A DNA stretch of 64,000 bases from Cichorium intybus (Eukaryota; Streptophyta; Magnoliopsida; Asterales; Asteraceae), in NCBI GenBank assembly GCA_023525715.1, contig CM042010.1, forward strand, positions 61,803,729 to 61,867,728, given 5' to 3'. Shown in pieces: positions 40,582-53,061 of the stretch; the stretch's first letter is position 1; each line of letters starts with the position of its first letter. A program made the translations under genes and the position numbers. Under the pieces are notes generated by a model. It saw only the letters and a program-made list of their open reading frames with translations, did no database searches and was not told the origin of the DNA.

Positions 40582-41532
40582 ATGATGTCTACATCTAACG
40601 AGAATAATGAATCAATAATTATTAATAACGAAGAAAATGAATCAGGATATATATTTGATGCTCTAGTTAATAAAAATAATATAAATAAAGATGCTATTAG
40701 AAAATCAAATTTTACATTATCAGAAAAACATAATTTTAAGTATGATACACTTAAAAATCTATTTTCAAGAAAAAATATTATTTATTATGGTAAAATAGTA
40801 GGTGAAGAACCGATACCTATAGAATCAACTCAAGGAAATATAATTATACCTATTATTAATAAACAACAAATCAAAAATAAAATACAACATATCAAAGAAA
40901 TAGATCGATCAAAGATAGCATATATTCATATATCTACAATTCAAGTAATTTTGAAAAGTACTTTTAGTGATTTAGATACACCAATAGAATTAGAAATTAG
41001 AGATGATCGTATAATTAATAGTCAAGAAAGTATTATTGCAAAAGGAAAAGGAAATTTAATTGAAGGAAAAATAAAATTTAATATAAATATACAATTAGGA
41101 CTTAGTTTAAAAGATAGAAATCTAAGTAATAGTATTACAGTAAGATATAAATTATTAAGACAAAATTTTATGTTAAAAGGAAATCATCCTTTTACTTTAA
41201 CATATCAAATAAACTATGCATTAACAAATTCTCATCATAGTATTACATTTAAAACAGAAGATAGAATTCATATTGATAAACTATTTGAACCGTTATTATC
41301 TCTTGAATCACCAAAAAGAATAGATAATAAACCAGTTTATGAAACAGATTTTCGACAACAAATAATTACACCTTTAGTTAAAAGAGACCCAATAATAGAG
41401 CCTCCAATTTCAACAATTATAGGAAGATCCTCTATTTCAGAAATACAACCTTCAACATCTACGGAAAATAGAAAAAATGAAAACATTGAAGAAATAAAAG
41501 AAATGATTAGATCATTAAGTTTACGAATATGA
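40582..41532 (+). CDS. Movement protein, 316 aa, intact (B2)
   Basis: Full length; differs from the B1 copy at only a few bases (for example Lys for Asn in DTLKNL). Confidence 0.9.
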   Translation: MMSTSNENNESIIINNEENESGYIFDALVNKNNINKDAIRKSNFTLSEKHNFKYDTLKNLFSRKNIIYYGKIVGEEPIPIESTQGNIIIPIINKQQIKNKIQHIKEIDRSKIAYIHISTIQVILKSTFSDLDTPIELEIRDDRIINSQESIIAKGKGNLIEGKIKFNINIQLGLSLKDRNLSNSITVRYKLLRQNFMLKGNHPFTLTYQINYALTNSHHSITFKTEDRIHIDKLFEPLLSLESPKRIDNKPVYETDFRQQIITPLVKRDPIIEPPISTIIGRSSISEIQPSTSTENRKNENIEEIKEMIRSLSLRI

Positions 41533-41666
41533 CAGAATCATCTAGTAGTAAAATATATGATATAGATTTACAAATGAAAGATGAAATGACAGTAAATGAA
41601 AAAATGCATATAATAAATAAAAATACTAAACAACCACTTTCTATCAAACCACCCTTAACATGGTAA
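41529..41666 (+). CDS. Shortened ORF2, 45 aa (B2)
   Basis: Same coiled-coil deletion as in B1. Confidence 0.55.
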   Translation: MTESSSSKIYDIDLQMKDEMTVNEKMHIINKNTKQPLSIKPPLTW

Positions 41667-42063
41667 TCAAAAATATGTTACAAAAATTCAAAACATGGTT
41701 TAAAAAGTATAAAAGAAATAAAGAAAATACTAATAATTTAGATTATCTTAATTTAATAATTTAGATTATCTTAATTATCTCTTAAATAAAAGCCACCAGG
41801 CCATAACAAATTTAGATCATCGTAGTATAGTATTTACTATGTATGATTTGATAGAAATAAAAGAAGAAAACGAAAAGTTTTATTCTCTCTATAAACTACA
41901 AATTGATTCTGAAATTAATTGTTTAAAAAGACTTAGTCATATGAACGATTTTATATCATACAAAGATTATACAGATCAAATTAAAGTTAAGAAAGATATA
42001 GCTAATTACTTATATCTACAAAATAAATTATATAATAAATGGAAACACTCCAAGAACAAGTAG
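41660..42063 (+). pseudogene. ORF3'/ORF4 remnant (B2)
   Basis: After KENTNN a deletion of ~130 bp removes the end of ORF3' and the start of ORF4, and a short stretch (AATTTAGATTATCTTAATT) is duplicated at the join. The last 74 codons of ORF4 (41839-42063) stay open and overlap the CP start. Confidence 0.75.
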
Positions 42064-43378
42064 AAACGTTAACTAAATTAATGGCAGCATTAGAAATACC
42101 TGAAGAAGTAAAAGATGAAAATATAGAAAATGACGTCGAAGTAGTATACGATTTTACATCCGACGAAGAAAATTCATATAATAATCCTTATACTAATTTT
42201 GGAATAAAACGAAATAAATCATATGTAGAAGATGATTATCAAAATCAATACATATATGGACCACCTTCTTTAGAAGAAAACTATTTGTATAGACAAGGTA
42301 TGATTAAAAATAAACAAAATAAATGGGAAAAAGTACCGCCACAATATGTACCAAAATTATTTACCACTCCAAAACCCATAGATATTCTTTTTATAGACTG
42401 TGATTTAGATCCAGAAACAAAAATACAAGATTGGAGTAATCAAATGGGTATACAAATTCAATTAACCGACGAACTTAGAAATTTACATCCAAGAAATTTC
42501 TTAAGTTACATTATGCATAAAACACAAGGAAATGTTTATCGTTTTCTATCATCATTAGAAGAAGATGAACTATCTAGAATAGCAACTATCTAGAATAGCA
42601 ATACCGACGCAATGGAAACATTTAGAAAAGTTTTAGATAAAATTCTCCAAGAGTTTGTAGGAAAAAAGATAGAAGATAATGAATCAAAAGAAGCCTTTAG
42701 AAATAAAGCATTATCGCACTTAATAAATTTAAGAATATGTAATATGTGTTATCTAGATGCATTTATATGTGAATTTGCTGAACAATATTATTATTTAGAT
42801 CCACCAAGACAAAAATTAGCCTTAGACATGTTTTATCAAAAATTACCATCTACTGTTTCTCAAAGTGTATTAAAATATTTTGTGCTCGAATAAACGTCTT
42901 AAAAGAATGGGTGAAAGATAAATGTCTAAAACAAAAAACTAAAATTGACGCACAAATTACTTTATGTTGTGAGAAACAATTTAATCAAATTGGTCAATAC
43001 GGTTGTAAAAAGAACAAGCGTAAAAGAAAAAAGAAGGTTTGGAAAAAACAAACATATAAACCAAAGTATAAACAATACTATAAAAACGGAGAAAGAAAAT
43101 ATTTTAGAAATCGAAAACAATATAAGCAAAAATATAAATCAAATTCAAACTATTGTCCGTCTAAGAAAAAAGATTGCAGATGCTGGCTATGCCAAGAACA
43201 AGGACATAAAGCCTATGAATGTCCAATAAAAAATAAGAAAGCAAACGAAACAAATATATTAAAAATTGCTTATGATATAGGATATGGACCAATTGAAGAT
43301 TCAGATGTAGATTCAGATATTGATATCTACGCATACACTACTGATTCAAATTCCGAATCCGATATTGATAACGAATGA
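42039..43378 (+). pseudogene. Coat protein, broken (B2)
   Basis: Shares the 16-nt duplication and the ~40-nt deletion of B1. It differs in lacking the extra A near the zinc knuckle, so the last 155 codons (42911-43378) are open through the knuckle CWLCQEQGHKAYEC to the acidic end. Confidence 0.9.
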
Positions 43379-43385
43379 ATAAAAT

Positions 43386-43918
43386 ATGTCTTTTGAATAT
43401 ATTAACAATATTATGATTTTGCAGTTTCACGATAGAGAAAACAATGAAGAAAAATGCTTGTATTACCAATTTTATACAATTTGCAACCAGAAGACTTATT
43501 AATAGTCAAAACAGATGCATCAAAAGTATACAGTAATACGAAATACAGTGATACGAAAGTATCATCAAAAGTATACAATAATACGAAAGTATTTCCAGAA
43601 GCATACATTGATACGAAAGTATCATCAAAAGCATACATTGATAAGAAAGTATCATCAAAAGTATACAGTAATACGAAAGTATTACCAGAAGCATACAGTG
43701 ATACGAAAGTATCATCAAAAGTATACAGTAATACGAAAGTATTACCAGAAGCATACATTGATACGAAAGTATCATCACAAGCATACATTGATACGAAAGT
43801 ATCATCAAAAGTATACATTGATACGAAAGTATCATCAAATTATACACATTACAGGTACATAAAGAGTGAGCACAACCACATAGCAGATACATTGACCAGA
43901 GAATGGAAGCCATTATGA
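43386..43918 (+). pseudogene. Type B polymerase remnant (B2)
   Basis: As 29417-29961. The array is slightly shorter and has a deletion in its first units (SNTKYSDTKV). Confidence 0.8.
43522..43836 (+). repeat. GAAA-loop hairpin array, 10-11 units (B2)
   Basis: The first unit is cut (AATACGAAATACAGTG). One unit has GATAAGAAAGTATC with a broken pair. The rest are perfect stems. Confidence 0.88.
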
Positions 43919-45291
43919 AGCAAATCCAGCACCAGCTAAAACAAAAGCAGGAACAGAAAGCAGCCATGATGAAACAACTAGAAACAATCAAGAAGGAAGA
44001 AGAACAACTCCAACAAACACTGCAGATATTGTCAACACAGTTCACTCCAGTCAAAGAAGACGCAGAAAAGTCAACAGGCAGTTCAACCATTCCACCTACA
44101 CCAACAATCCAGCAAATTTCATCAGACAATACCGATAAACAACAGGAGAAGCCATCATCATCCACATGTAACTCTCAAGAAATATTCAAAACTCATCAAC
44201 AATCAACTGATGCAGAAACGAAGAAATGGTACGTTATTTTTAACGGACCACACAAAGGAATCTATAACGATTGGGGAATTGCAAATTCTCATATCGTTGG
44301 AAAGAACGTTACACACAATAGTTACAAAACAAAAGCTGAAGCAGAAACAGCATTCAGAGAAGCATACAAAACGGTTACAACTGAAACCGTTGAAAAATCA
44401 TCAAAGACAACCATCCTTGGAACCCTTCCAAAAACAGAACCACAACCAAAGTCTTTAAACCAGTTAAACGCAGCCAAAGCAGCCAAAGCAGCCCTACAAG
44501 CTATACCATTTACAAAAGAAAAAGAATTAATGAAAAAACCAACCACAGAAAAATTCGCAAAATTATGGGACAGCCTAGTCTCATACACAGAGGTCCATTC
44601 ACTAATGGGCTTTTACCCAGTCATAAGAAAGCCAGGCCCAAAAGCAATCTTCTTAGCCAACCTTACCGATCCAATGACTCTTTGGGAATATTTCACCCAT
44701 GGATTCATCGATACAATCTACCTAAATGGAAACAACCTACAGTGCATAAGTGAATTTCCAACTAATTTTCAATCAGTCATCCGCCATTACAAAACACGTT
44801 TTGCCAAGGAACGTGATTTATTCATTAAATTACATTCCAGCTATCCATTTTTTGACGAAGACTCACAGCTACTAGTTCCAAGCATTACATTTGCATACAT
44901 AGGAATCAGTAATGGAACTAAGCCAACTAAAGACGAACTTCCACATGAAACACCAACACAAGATCATCTAATTTTTTCATTAGCAGGAGTTTATTTAGCC
45001 TCTTCAAGAATAGGCAACGGAAAAGAACAAAGATCACAAGTTAGAATAAACTATTGCAGCAAAACATTTCTACTATATACACCAATTGACACAGAAATAT
45101 CCACTGAAGGAATGCAAGCTGTAGAACGATTCGAAGAACCATTTGAAAAATTCTCACATCATCTAGCCGTTCTACCTGCAGAAATTAAAAAACAATTATG
45201 CAAACATATTATGCATTTTCCACGTCACCAATGTAATTATTGTCAAGAAAACAAGGAAGAGACACCATTCATGGAGATAATGGAAGAGTAA
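43903..45291 (+). CDS. TAV/viroplasmin, 462 aa, intact (B2)
   Basis: Near-identical to the B1 copy; Thr for Ile in LGTLPK, Asp for Glu in STDAET and Arg for Cys in VIRHYK are visible differences. Confidence 0.92.
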   Translation: MEAIMKQIQHQLKQKQEQKAAMMKQLETIKKEEEQLQQTLQILSTQFTPVKEDAEKSTGSSTIPPTPTIQQISSDNTDKQQEKPSSSTCNSQEIFKTHQQSTDAETKKWYVIFNGPHKGIYNDWGIANSHIVGKNVTHNSYKTKAEAETAFREAYKTVTTETVEKSSKTTILGTLPKTEPQPKSLNQLNAAKAAKAALQAIPFTKEKELMKKPTTEKFAKLWDSLVSYTEVHSLMGFYPVIRKPGPKAIFLANLTDPMTLWEYFTHGFIDTIYLNGNNLQCISEFPTNFQSVIRHYKTRFAKERDLFIKLHSSYPFFDEDSQLLVPSITFAYIGISNGTKPTKDELPHETPTQDHLIFSLAGVYLASSRIGNGKEQRSQVRINYCSKTFLLYTPIDTEISTEGMQAVERFEEPFEKFSHHLAVLPAEIKKQLCKHIMHFPRHQCNYCQENKEETPFMEIMEE

Positions 45292-45793
45292 TACACAACA
45301 ATGCACAGCACTCATCAAAAGCATTCAATCATTATGCACAACGCATTTTTCGCGGTGGTGAGGATTTGGATTTGACACAAAGAATATTTGTGGCCCCTCC
45401 CCTCATCATATATTGTAATAATGTAGACTTATAGTTTTTGTCGTTTGTTTTTAATTATGTAAATTAGGTGCCAGTCACCATCCTATAGTTTGTCTTTATT
45501 TGTAAGTGCTAGACACAATAATGTAGTGTCAATAATAGCACGTATGCAGTAACAGCCCTCACGTACTATAAATAAGGCGTTTGCCTAGTGTAATAAATCA
45601 GAGCTTATTTGTGTTGAGTTTTGAGTGCTCGCAAAATTCCTCTGTTGAAGCCTTATGCTTCTGAATAGCAGAGTTCTCTGTTGAAGCCTCGCGCTTCTGA
45701 ATAGCAGAGCCTATCGAAGCATCTACGAAGCAGTTAATCAACGCATCAATCCAAGCATCAGTCAGGTACATCCCTTACACATCTTCATACATC
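45292..45793 (+). promoter_or_regulatory. LIR class alpha (B2)
   Basis: TATAAATA 45567-45574, AATAAA 45592-45597, twin stem-loops before the leader ORF. Confidence 0.75.
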
Positions 45794-45976
45794 ATGACCG
45801 ATTCGAAAATACAAATACAAAACAATCGATATTATTTTGCATTAAAGATTCATAAACAAAGATTTAAAAATAGAATTGAACGTAATATCCATCTCCCTGT
45901 AACACAGTTAGAGGTTGATATCTACGATAATCAGCTTAAGTATCTACATGCAAGAATTTCAGAAACCACATGTTAA
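45794..45976 (+). CDS. Leader ORF, 60 aa (B2, downstream)
   Basis: Intact and identical in protein to 31837-32019. The leader is cut at ~46040 and joined to an inverted LIR. Confidence 0.55.
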   Translation: MTDSKIQIQNNRYYFALKIHKQRFKNRIERNIHLPVTQLEVDIYDNQLKYLHARISETTC

Positions 45977-46041
45977 ACCATTCCGCATTTATTTTGCTAT
46001 ATTTCTGTTATTATCCATGTTTCCCATTTATGTTTCCCCAT

Positions 46042-46430
46042 TGCCTGGACGATGCGTTGATTAACTACTTCATGGATACTTCGATAGGCTCTGCTATTCA
46101 GAAGCGCGAGGCTTCAACAGAGAACTCTGCTATTCAGAAGCATAAGGCTTCAACAGAGGAATTTTGAGAGCACTCAAAACTTAACACAAATAAGCTCTGA
46201 TTTATTACACTAGGCAAACGCCTTATTTATAGTACATGAGGGCTGCTACTGCATACGTGCTATTATTGACACTACATTAATGTGTCTAGCACTTACAAAT
46301 AAAGACAAACTATAGGATGGTGACTGGCACCTAATTTACATAATTAAAAACAAACGACAAAAACTAAAAGTCTACATTATTACAAGATATGATGAGGGAG
46401 GGGCCACAAATATTCTTTGTGTCAAATCCA
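46042..46430 (-). promoter_or_regulatory. LIR class alpha, inverted (A4 left end)
   Basis: Minus-strand TATAAATA at 46224-46231, facing the promoter at 45567. Joined to the polyprotein at ~46430 as in A3. Confidence 0.7.
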
Positions 46431-48070
46431 AATCCAATTACTGTATACTTTTGATGATACTTTTGTATCATTGTATGCTTCGAATGGTTTAGGCAGAAGG
46501 TTTCCCTCGGTGTCTAAACCCAATAATATTTTTCCATGTATAATTGCTTTTAGGCATCCTGCCCATGTATCTTTTGATGCATCCGTTTCGACTATTAAAA
46601 AGTCGTCCGGTTGCGAGTTGTATAGTGTTGGTAAAACATGAATTTTTTCTTTTATATTTTTGACTAAAATAGTATCTTCATTGGTCCAAGACCATGGTAT
46701 TTTTTCTGATATTTTCTTTTGTAAAATTCTTCTTTCATTTGCTAAATTTTTTAGAAAACCTTGTTCTGCGATGTAGTTTAAACAGCCAAGAAATCGTTGT
46801 ATTTGTTTCCGGTTTTCTAGTTTATCGGGAAATAAATACAATTTTTCTCGAACATTATCTGTTAAAGAAAGTTGTCCGTTTTCTTTTTTGATAAAACTAA
46901 ACCTTTTTCTTTTATTCTTTGTAAAACTTTAATAACTGCTTCAAGGTGTAATTGTTCATTTCCATTGGTAAAAACAATAATATCATCAATATATGCAAGA
47001 CATATTTGATCCAAACCATTTAAGGTTGAATCCATAAACCTTTGATATATTGCTGGTGCTTGTTTTAGACCAAATGGTAGAACGTTCCATTCGTAGTGTC
47101 GCTGAGGTGGACATGAAAAAGCCGTTAGTGGTTTCGTATCTTCGTGTAGTCGTAGTTGCCAATATCCTGATTTTGCATCAAATGTGCTAAAGTGTGTATT
47201 TCCTTTTAGTTTTTCTAAAATGTATTCTTTTCTTGGTAATTTATATGAATCTCCAATAGTTGCATCATTCATTTTTTTATAATTAATAACCATTCTTCTT
47301 TTTCCTCGTTTTATTTCATTATGATTTTCTACATAAAAGGCGGGTGCAGAGTGTGGACTCGTGCTATTTCTTATAATTCCTTTTTCTAAAAGCTGACTAC
47401 ATTCGGTTTTAAACTCATTTACATCTTTTATACTATATGGTATTTTATTAGGTACATTAATTTCTGCTTTAGGATCTTTTAGTAGTATTTTAATTTCTTG
47501 ATTATTTGTGTTTTTTAATTGATCTAATGGATTTTCACTACATACTTCTTCTAGTTGTTTTTCAGCAATATCTTTTGTTAATGTTAATAATACTCGTAGT
47601 TGAAAACCAACTTCTTGTTTCATTATTTTAATAAGATCATATTGTTTAATTATAGAGGTTTTTATAATTCCTTTAGATGGGTGTTTGATGCTTATGTATT
47701 CGGTTGTTTGAACAAAAGGATTATATAATTTTAAAAAATTATTTCCAATAACAAGATCTATTCCTGAATCATGTTGATATATGGTTGGTGTGATAAAAGG
47801 AGTTTTTTCTATAATAACACTAATATTTCTTCCTACATACCAAATGTTATGTACAGATTTATCAGCAATAGTAATTTTAATTGGTATTTTAAGTTTTTCC
47901 CATTTTGCTAAAATATTCTTTTTTCCAAAACATAGTGTTGCACCTGTATCAATATATGCGATTACTTTTCAATTATCTATTGTGGTTGTTATAAATGTAC
48001 TATTAGGGTTAACTTTAGGTTTTTCTTTACTTTTTTGATTGCTATATTTGCTATATTTATTATTAGTCAT
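46422..48070 (-). pseudogene. Protease-RT polyprotein, truncated (A4)
   Basis: Starts ATG at 48070. A stop (CGA to TGA) near 47969 cuts the protease just before its IDTGAT. A long open stretch (46862-47623) carries RT motifs A, B and YIDD. A ~55-nt deletion near 46886 shifts the frame. The 3' end is lost at the LIR join. Position 33401, a stop in A3, is still Arg here, so the two duplicates decayed separately. Confidence 0.9.
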
Positions 48071-48209
48071 GACAATTACTAAATAATTGATCTAATATAT
48101 CATTATTTATATAATTTTTTAATATAATATTTTTATAACTATTTTCTTTATTTCTTTTATACTTTTTAAACCATGTTTGGAATTTTTGTAACATATTTTT
48201 GATTACCAT
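48063..48209 (-). CDS. ORF3, 48 aa (A4)
   Basis: Intact, with one substitution in the FKTW block (CCAAAC). Confidence 0.5.
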   Translation of the reverse strand: MVIKNMLQKFQTWFKKYKRNKENSYKNIILKNYINNDILDQLFSNCHD

Positions 48210-48442
48210 GTTAAAGGTGGTTTGATAGAAAGTGGTTGTTTAGTATTTTTAACTTCTAATAATTTATAAATCTGTTCAATTTTTTGTAATATCTCTGGTA
48301 TTTGTTTTACCAATAATTGTTGTTTCATTTCTATGAGATTGTTTAGTTTTTTATTTATTATATGCATTTTTTCATTTACTGTCATTTCATCTTTTATTTG
48401 TAATTCTATATCATTTATTTTACTACTAGATGTTTCTGTCAT
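48203..48442 (-). CDS. ORF2, 79 aa coiled-coil protein (A4)
   Basis: Full length; begins MTETSSSK and has Ile for Met in LQIKDE. Confidence 0.6.
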   Translation of the reverse strand: MTETSSSKINDIELQIKDEMTVNEKMHIINKKLNNLIEMKQQLLVKQIPEILQKIEQIYKLLEVKNTKQPLSIKPPLTW

Positions 48443-49389
48443 ATTCGTAAACTTAATGATCTAATCATTTCTTTTATTTCTTCAATGTTTTCATCTTTTC
48501 TATTTTCCGTAGATGTTGAAGGTTGTATTTCTGAAATAGAGGATCTTCCTATAATTGTTGAAATTGGAGGCTCTATTATTGGGTCTCTTTTAACTAAAGG
48601 TGTAATTATTTGTTGTCGAAAATCTGTTTCATAAACTGGTTTATTATCTATTCTTTTTGGTGATTCAAGAGATAATAAAGGTTCAAATAGTTTATCAATA
48701 TGAATTCTATCTTTTGTTTTAAATGTAATACTATGATGAGAATTTGTTAATGCATAGTTTATTTGATATGTTAAAGTAAAAGGATGATTTCCTTTTAACA
48801 TAAAATTTTGTCTTAATAATTTATATCTTACTGTAATACTAGTACTTAGATTTCTATCTTTTAAACTAAGTCCTAATTGTATATTTATATTAAATTTTAT
48901 TTTTCCTTCAATTAAATTTCCTTTTCCTTTTGCAATAATACTTTCTTGACTATTAATTATACGATCATCTCTAATTTCTAATTCTATTGGTGTATCTAAA
49001 TCACTAAAAGTACTTTTCAAAATTACTTGAATTGTAGATATATGAATATATGCTATCTTTGATCGATCTATTTCTTTGATATGTTGTATTTTATTTTTGA
49101 TTTTTTGTTTATTAATAATAGGTATAATTATATTTCCTTGAGTTGATTCTATAGGTATCGGTTCTTCACCTACTATTTTACCATAATAAATAATATTTTT
49201 TCTTGAAAATAGATTTTTAAGTGTATCGTATTTAAAATTATGTTTTTCTGATAATGTAAAATTTGATTTTCTAATAGCATCTTTATTTATATTATTTTTA
49301 CTAACTAGAGCATCAAATATATATCCTGATTCATTTTCTTCGTTATTAATAATTATTGATTCATTATTCTCGTTAGATGTAGACATCAT
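48439..49389 (-). CDS. Movement protein, 316 aa, intact (A4)
   Basis: Full length; shares LSTSIT with A3. Differences are KQKIKNK and FKTKDRI. Confidence 0.9.
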   Translation of the reverse strand: MMSTSNENNESIIINNEENESGYIFDALVSKNNINKDAIRKSNFTLSEKHNFKYDTLKNLFSRKNIIYYGKIVGEEPIPIESTQGNIIIPIINKQKIKNKIQHIKEIDRSKIAYIHISTIQVILKSTFSDLDTPIELEIRDDRIINSQESIIAKGKGNLIEGKIKFNINIQLGLSLKDRNLSTSITVRYKLLRQNFMLKGNHPFTLTYQINYALTNSHHSITFKTKDRIHIDKLFEPLLSLESPKRIDNKPVYETDFRQQIITPLVKRDPIIEPPISTIIGRSSISEIQPSTSTENRKDENIEEIKEMIRSLSLRI

Positions 49390-49802
49390 AAGAGTTGTTT
49401 TTTAATTAAATCGTTGCTTATATTTACTAATTATAGTATTTATTAAAATCATAACTTAGCTTTCAATCTTGACTTATCTTTCTAATTAAATATTGTTATT
49501 TGTCATATTAGATTGTAGTTTAGCTCGTTACTTATCATGAATTAAATTGTTACTTAGCTCTGATATAGTAAAATCGTTACTTATCTTTGATATAGTAAAA
49601 TCGTTACTTAGCTTATTTACTTAGCTTATTAATTAAATCGTTGTTAATCATTTTTTTTATTTCTAATCTACTAGAATTGTTGTGCAGCTCTGATCTTAAT
49701 TAAATTGTTGTTAATTGTTGCTTAAATCGTTACTTAGCTCTGATATAGTAAAATCGTTACTTAGCTCTGATACAGTAAAATCGTTACTTAGCTCTGATAC
49801 CA
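49390..49802 (-). other. MP leader, PBS repeats and PBS (A4)
   Basis: Exact PBS at 49791-49802 (minus), with the same repeat layout as A3. Confidence 0.8.
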
Positions 49803-49867
49803 AATGGGGAAACATAAATGGACATATGGATAATAACAGAAATATAGCAAAATAAATGCGGAATGGT

Positions 49868-50050
49868 TTAACATGTGGTTTCTGAAATTCTTGCATGTAG
49901 ATACTTAAGCTGATTATCGTAGATATCAACCTCTAACTGTGTTACAGGGAGATGGATATTACGTTCAATTCTATTTTTAAATCTTTGTTTATGAATCTTT
50001 AATGCAAAATAATATCGATTGTTTTGTATTTGTATTTTTGAATCGGTCAT
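49868..50050 (-). CDS. Leader ORF, 60 aa (A4)
   Basis: Intact consensus protein. Confidence 0.55.
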   Translation of the reverse strand: MTDSKIQIQNNRYYFALKIHKQRFKNRIERNIHLPVTQLEVDIYDNQLKYLHARISETTC

Positions 50051-50573
50051 GATGTATGAGGATGTGTAAGGGATGTACCTGACGGATGTCTGGACGATGC
50101 GTTGATTAACTGCTTCGTGGATACTTCGATAGGCTCTGCTATTCAGAAGCACGAGGCTTCAACAGAGAACTCTGCTATTCAGAAGCATATGGCTTCAACA
50201 GAGGAATTTTGAGAGCACTCAAAACTTAACACAAATAAGCTCTGATTTATTACACTAGGCAAATGCCTTATTTATAGTACATGAGGGACTCTTCTAGAGT
50301 CTAATAGTATCTTACACTAATAATACACTAACTAGTGGTGTCTAGCACTACATTATTGTGTCTAGCACCATAACAATAAAGACAAACTACATGATGGTGA
50401 CTAGCACCTAATTTACATAATGGAAAACAAACGACAAAATATAAAAGTCTACATAATGGTAGATATGATGAGGGTGGGGTTCACAAATATTCTTTGTGAA
50501 TAAATCCAAATCCTCACCACCGTGAATTAAGCGTCGTTGATTGCTTTTGTTGAGTGCGGTATACTGTTGTGTA
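50051..50573 (-). promoter_or_regulatory. LIR class beta, intact TATA (A4)
   Basis: Minus-strand TATAAATA at 50269-50276, with the GACTCT/AGAGTC inverted repeat just upstream. The A3 duplicate has lost this TATA box. This promoter is correctly placed to transcribe leader, MP, ORF2, ORF3 and polyprotein of A4. Confidence 0.75.
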
Positions 50574-51939
50574 CTATTCTTCCATTATCTCCATGAATGG
50601 TGTCTCGTCCTTCTTTTCTTGACAATAATTGCATTGGTGACGTGGAAAATGCATAATATGCTTGCATAATTGTTTTTTAATTTCTGCAGGTAGAACGGCA
50701 AGATGATGAGAGAATGTTTCAAATGGTTCTTCAAATCGTTCTACGGCTTGCATTCCTTCAGTTGATATTTCTGTGTCAGTTGGTGTATATAGTAGAAATG
50801 TTTTGCTGCAATAGTTTATTCTAACTTGTGATCTTTGTTCTTTTCCGTTGCCTATTCTTGAAGAGGCTAAATAAACTCCTGCTAATGCAAAAATTAGATG
50901 GTTTTGTGTTGGTGTTTCGTGTGGTAGTTCATCTTTTGTTGGCTTGGATCCATTACTAATTCCCATGTATGCAAATGTAATGCTTGGAATTAGTAGCTGT
51001 GAGTCTTCATCAAAAAATGGATAGCTGGAATATAATTTAATGAATAAATCACGTTCCTTGGCAAAACGTGTTTTGTAATGGCGGATGACTGATTGAAAAT
51101 TAGTTGGAAATTCACTTATGCACTGTAGGTTGTTTCCATTTAGGTAGATTGTATCGATGAATCCATGGGTGAAATATTCCCAAAGAGTCATTGGATCGGT
51201 AAGGTTGGCTAAGAAAATTGCTTTTGGGCCTGGTTTTCGTATGACTGGATAAAAGCCCATTAGTGAATGGACCTCTATGTATGAGACTAGGCTGTCCCAT
51301 AATTTTGCGAATTTTTCTGTGGTTGGTTTTTTCATTAATTCTTTTTCTTTTGTAAATGGTATAGCTTGTAGGGCTGCTTTGGCTGCTTTGGCTGCGTTTA
51401 ACTGGTTTAAAGACTTTGGTTGTGGTTCTGTTTTTGGAAGGATTCCAAGGATGGTTGTTTTTGATGATTTTTCAACGGCTTCAGTTGTAACCGTTTTGTA
51501 TGCTTCTCTGAATGCTGTTTCTGCTTCAGCTTTTGTTTTGTAACTTTTGTGTGTAACGTTCTTTCCAACGATATGAGAATTTGCAATTCCCCAATCGTTA
51601 TAGATTCCTTTGTGTGGTCCGTTAAAAATAACGTACCATTTCTTCGTTTCTGCATCAATTGATTATTGATGAGTTTTGAATATTTCTTGAGTGTTACATG
51701 TGGATGATGATGGCTTCTCCTGTTGTTTATCGGATTGTTGGTGTAGGTGGAATGGTTGAACTGCCTGTTGACTTTTCTGCGTCTTCTTTGACTGGAGTGA
51801 ACTGTGTTGACAATATCTGCAGTGTTTGTTGGAACTGTTCTTCTTCCTTCTTGATTGTTTCTAGTTGCTTCATCATGGCTACTTTTTGTTCCTGCTTCTG
51901 TTTTAGCTGGTGCTGGATTTGCTTCATAATGGCTTCCAT
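50574..51939 (-). pseudogene. TAV/viroplasmin, broken (A4)
   Basis: Shares the 23-nt deletion of A3 (near 51735) and has a stop near 51663. From there the frame is open to the C-terminus, at least 253 codons from an internal ATG at 51335. Confidence 0.88.
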
Positions 51940-52412
51940 TCTCTCATCAATGTATCTGCTATGTGGTTGTGCTCAGTCTTTATGTACCTGAGATATGGAT
52001 GAAACTGGTGTAATTGTAACTGCCAACGGATTAGCCTTCCTCGACAGTGATCTTCTTGTAACTTGTATCGCCAGAATCCTAACAGATATTTTGAATCTGT
52101 TCGGAGTTCAAATCTTGTTTGTACTAGATCGATTTTCCATTTCTTTAAGGTTCTGAGACATGCCAGTGTTTCTCTTTCATGTGTACTGTAGTTTTGTTCA
52201 GTTTGGGAAAATGTTCCCGATACATATTTACATAATTTTTTCTCGTATTTATCAGTTTTTAATACTTCTGATGATACTTTTGTATCAATGTATGCTTCTG
52301 GTAATACTTTCGTATTACTGTTTACTTTTGATGATACTTTCGTATCACTGTATGCTTCTGGTAATACTTTCGTATCACTGTATGCTTCTGGTAATACTTT
52401 CGTATTACTGTA
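51924..52412 (-). pseudogene. RNase H C-terminal fragment with hairpin units (A4)
   Basis: Same as 37982-38512 but without the partly inverted unit. Units at 52270-52411 are regular. Joined at 52413 to the B3 LIR. Confidence 0.8.
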
Positions 52413-52877
52413 GAGGATTTGGATTTATTCACAAAGAATATTTGTGAACCCCACCCTCATCATATCTACCATTATGTAGACTTTTATATTTTGTCGTTTG
52501 TTTTCCATTATGTAAATTAGGTGCTAGTCACCATCATGTAGTTTGTCTTTATTGTTATGGTGCAAGACACAATAATGTAGTGCTAGACACCACTAGTTAG
52601 TGTATTATTAGTGTAGGATACTATTAGACTCTAGAAGAGTCCCTCATGTACTATAAATAAGGCATTTTCCTAGTGTAATAAAACAGAGCTTATTTGTGTT
52701 AAGTTTTGAGTGCTCTCAAAATTCCTCTGTTGAAGCCTTATGCTTCTGAATAGCAGAGTTCTCTGTTGAACCCTCACGCTTCTGAATAGCAGAGCCTATC
52801 GAAGTATCCACGAAGCAGTTAATCAACGCATCGTCCAGACATCAGTCAGGTACATCCCTTACACATCTTCATACATC
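52413..52877 (+). promoter_or_regulatory. LIR class beta (B3)
   Basis: Inverted repeat TTCACAAA/TTTGTGAA at 52428-52448, TATAAATA at 52652-52659, full twin stem-loops. Correctly placed to transcribe B3. Confidence 0.75.
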
Positions 52878-53061
52878 ATGACCGATTCGAAAATACAAAT
52901 ACAAAACAATCGATATTATTTTGCATTAAAGATTCATAAACAAAGATTTAAAAAATAGAATTGAACGTAATATCCATCTCCCTGTAACACAGTTAGAGGT
53001 TGATATCTACGATAATCAGCTTAAGTATCTACATGCAAGAATTTCAGAAACCACATGTTAA
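52878..53061 (+). pseudogene. Leader ORF, frameshifted (B3)
   Basis: Extra A as in B2. Confidence 0.65.

Noticed and set aside
38513..46040. A complete, potentially active provirus
   Set aside because: B2 has promoter, PBS, intact MP and intact TAV, but CP is broken, polymerase is absent and the leader ORF is frameshifted. No other block supplies an intact CP or polymerase.
51277..51543. 88-codon ORF antisense to TAV (YETRLSHNFANF type), present opposite most TAV copies
   Set aside because: Shadow of the TAV coding frame; it changes with TAV codons and has no promoter or context.
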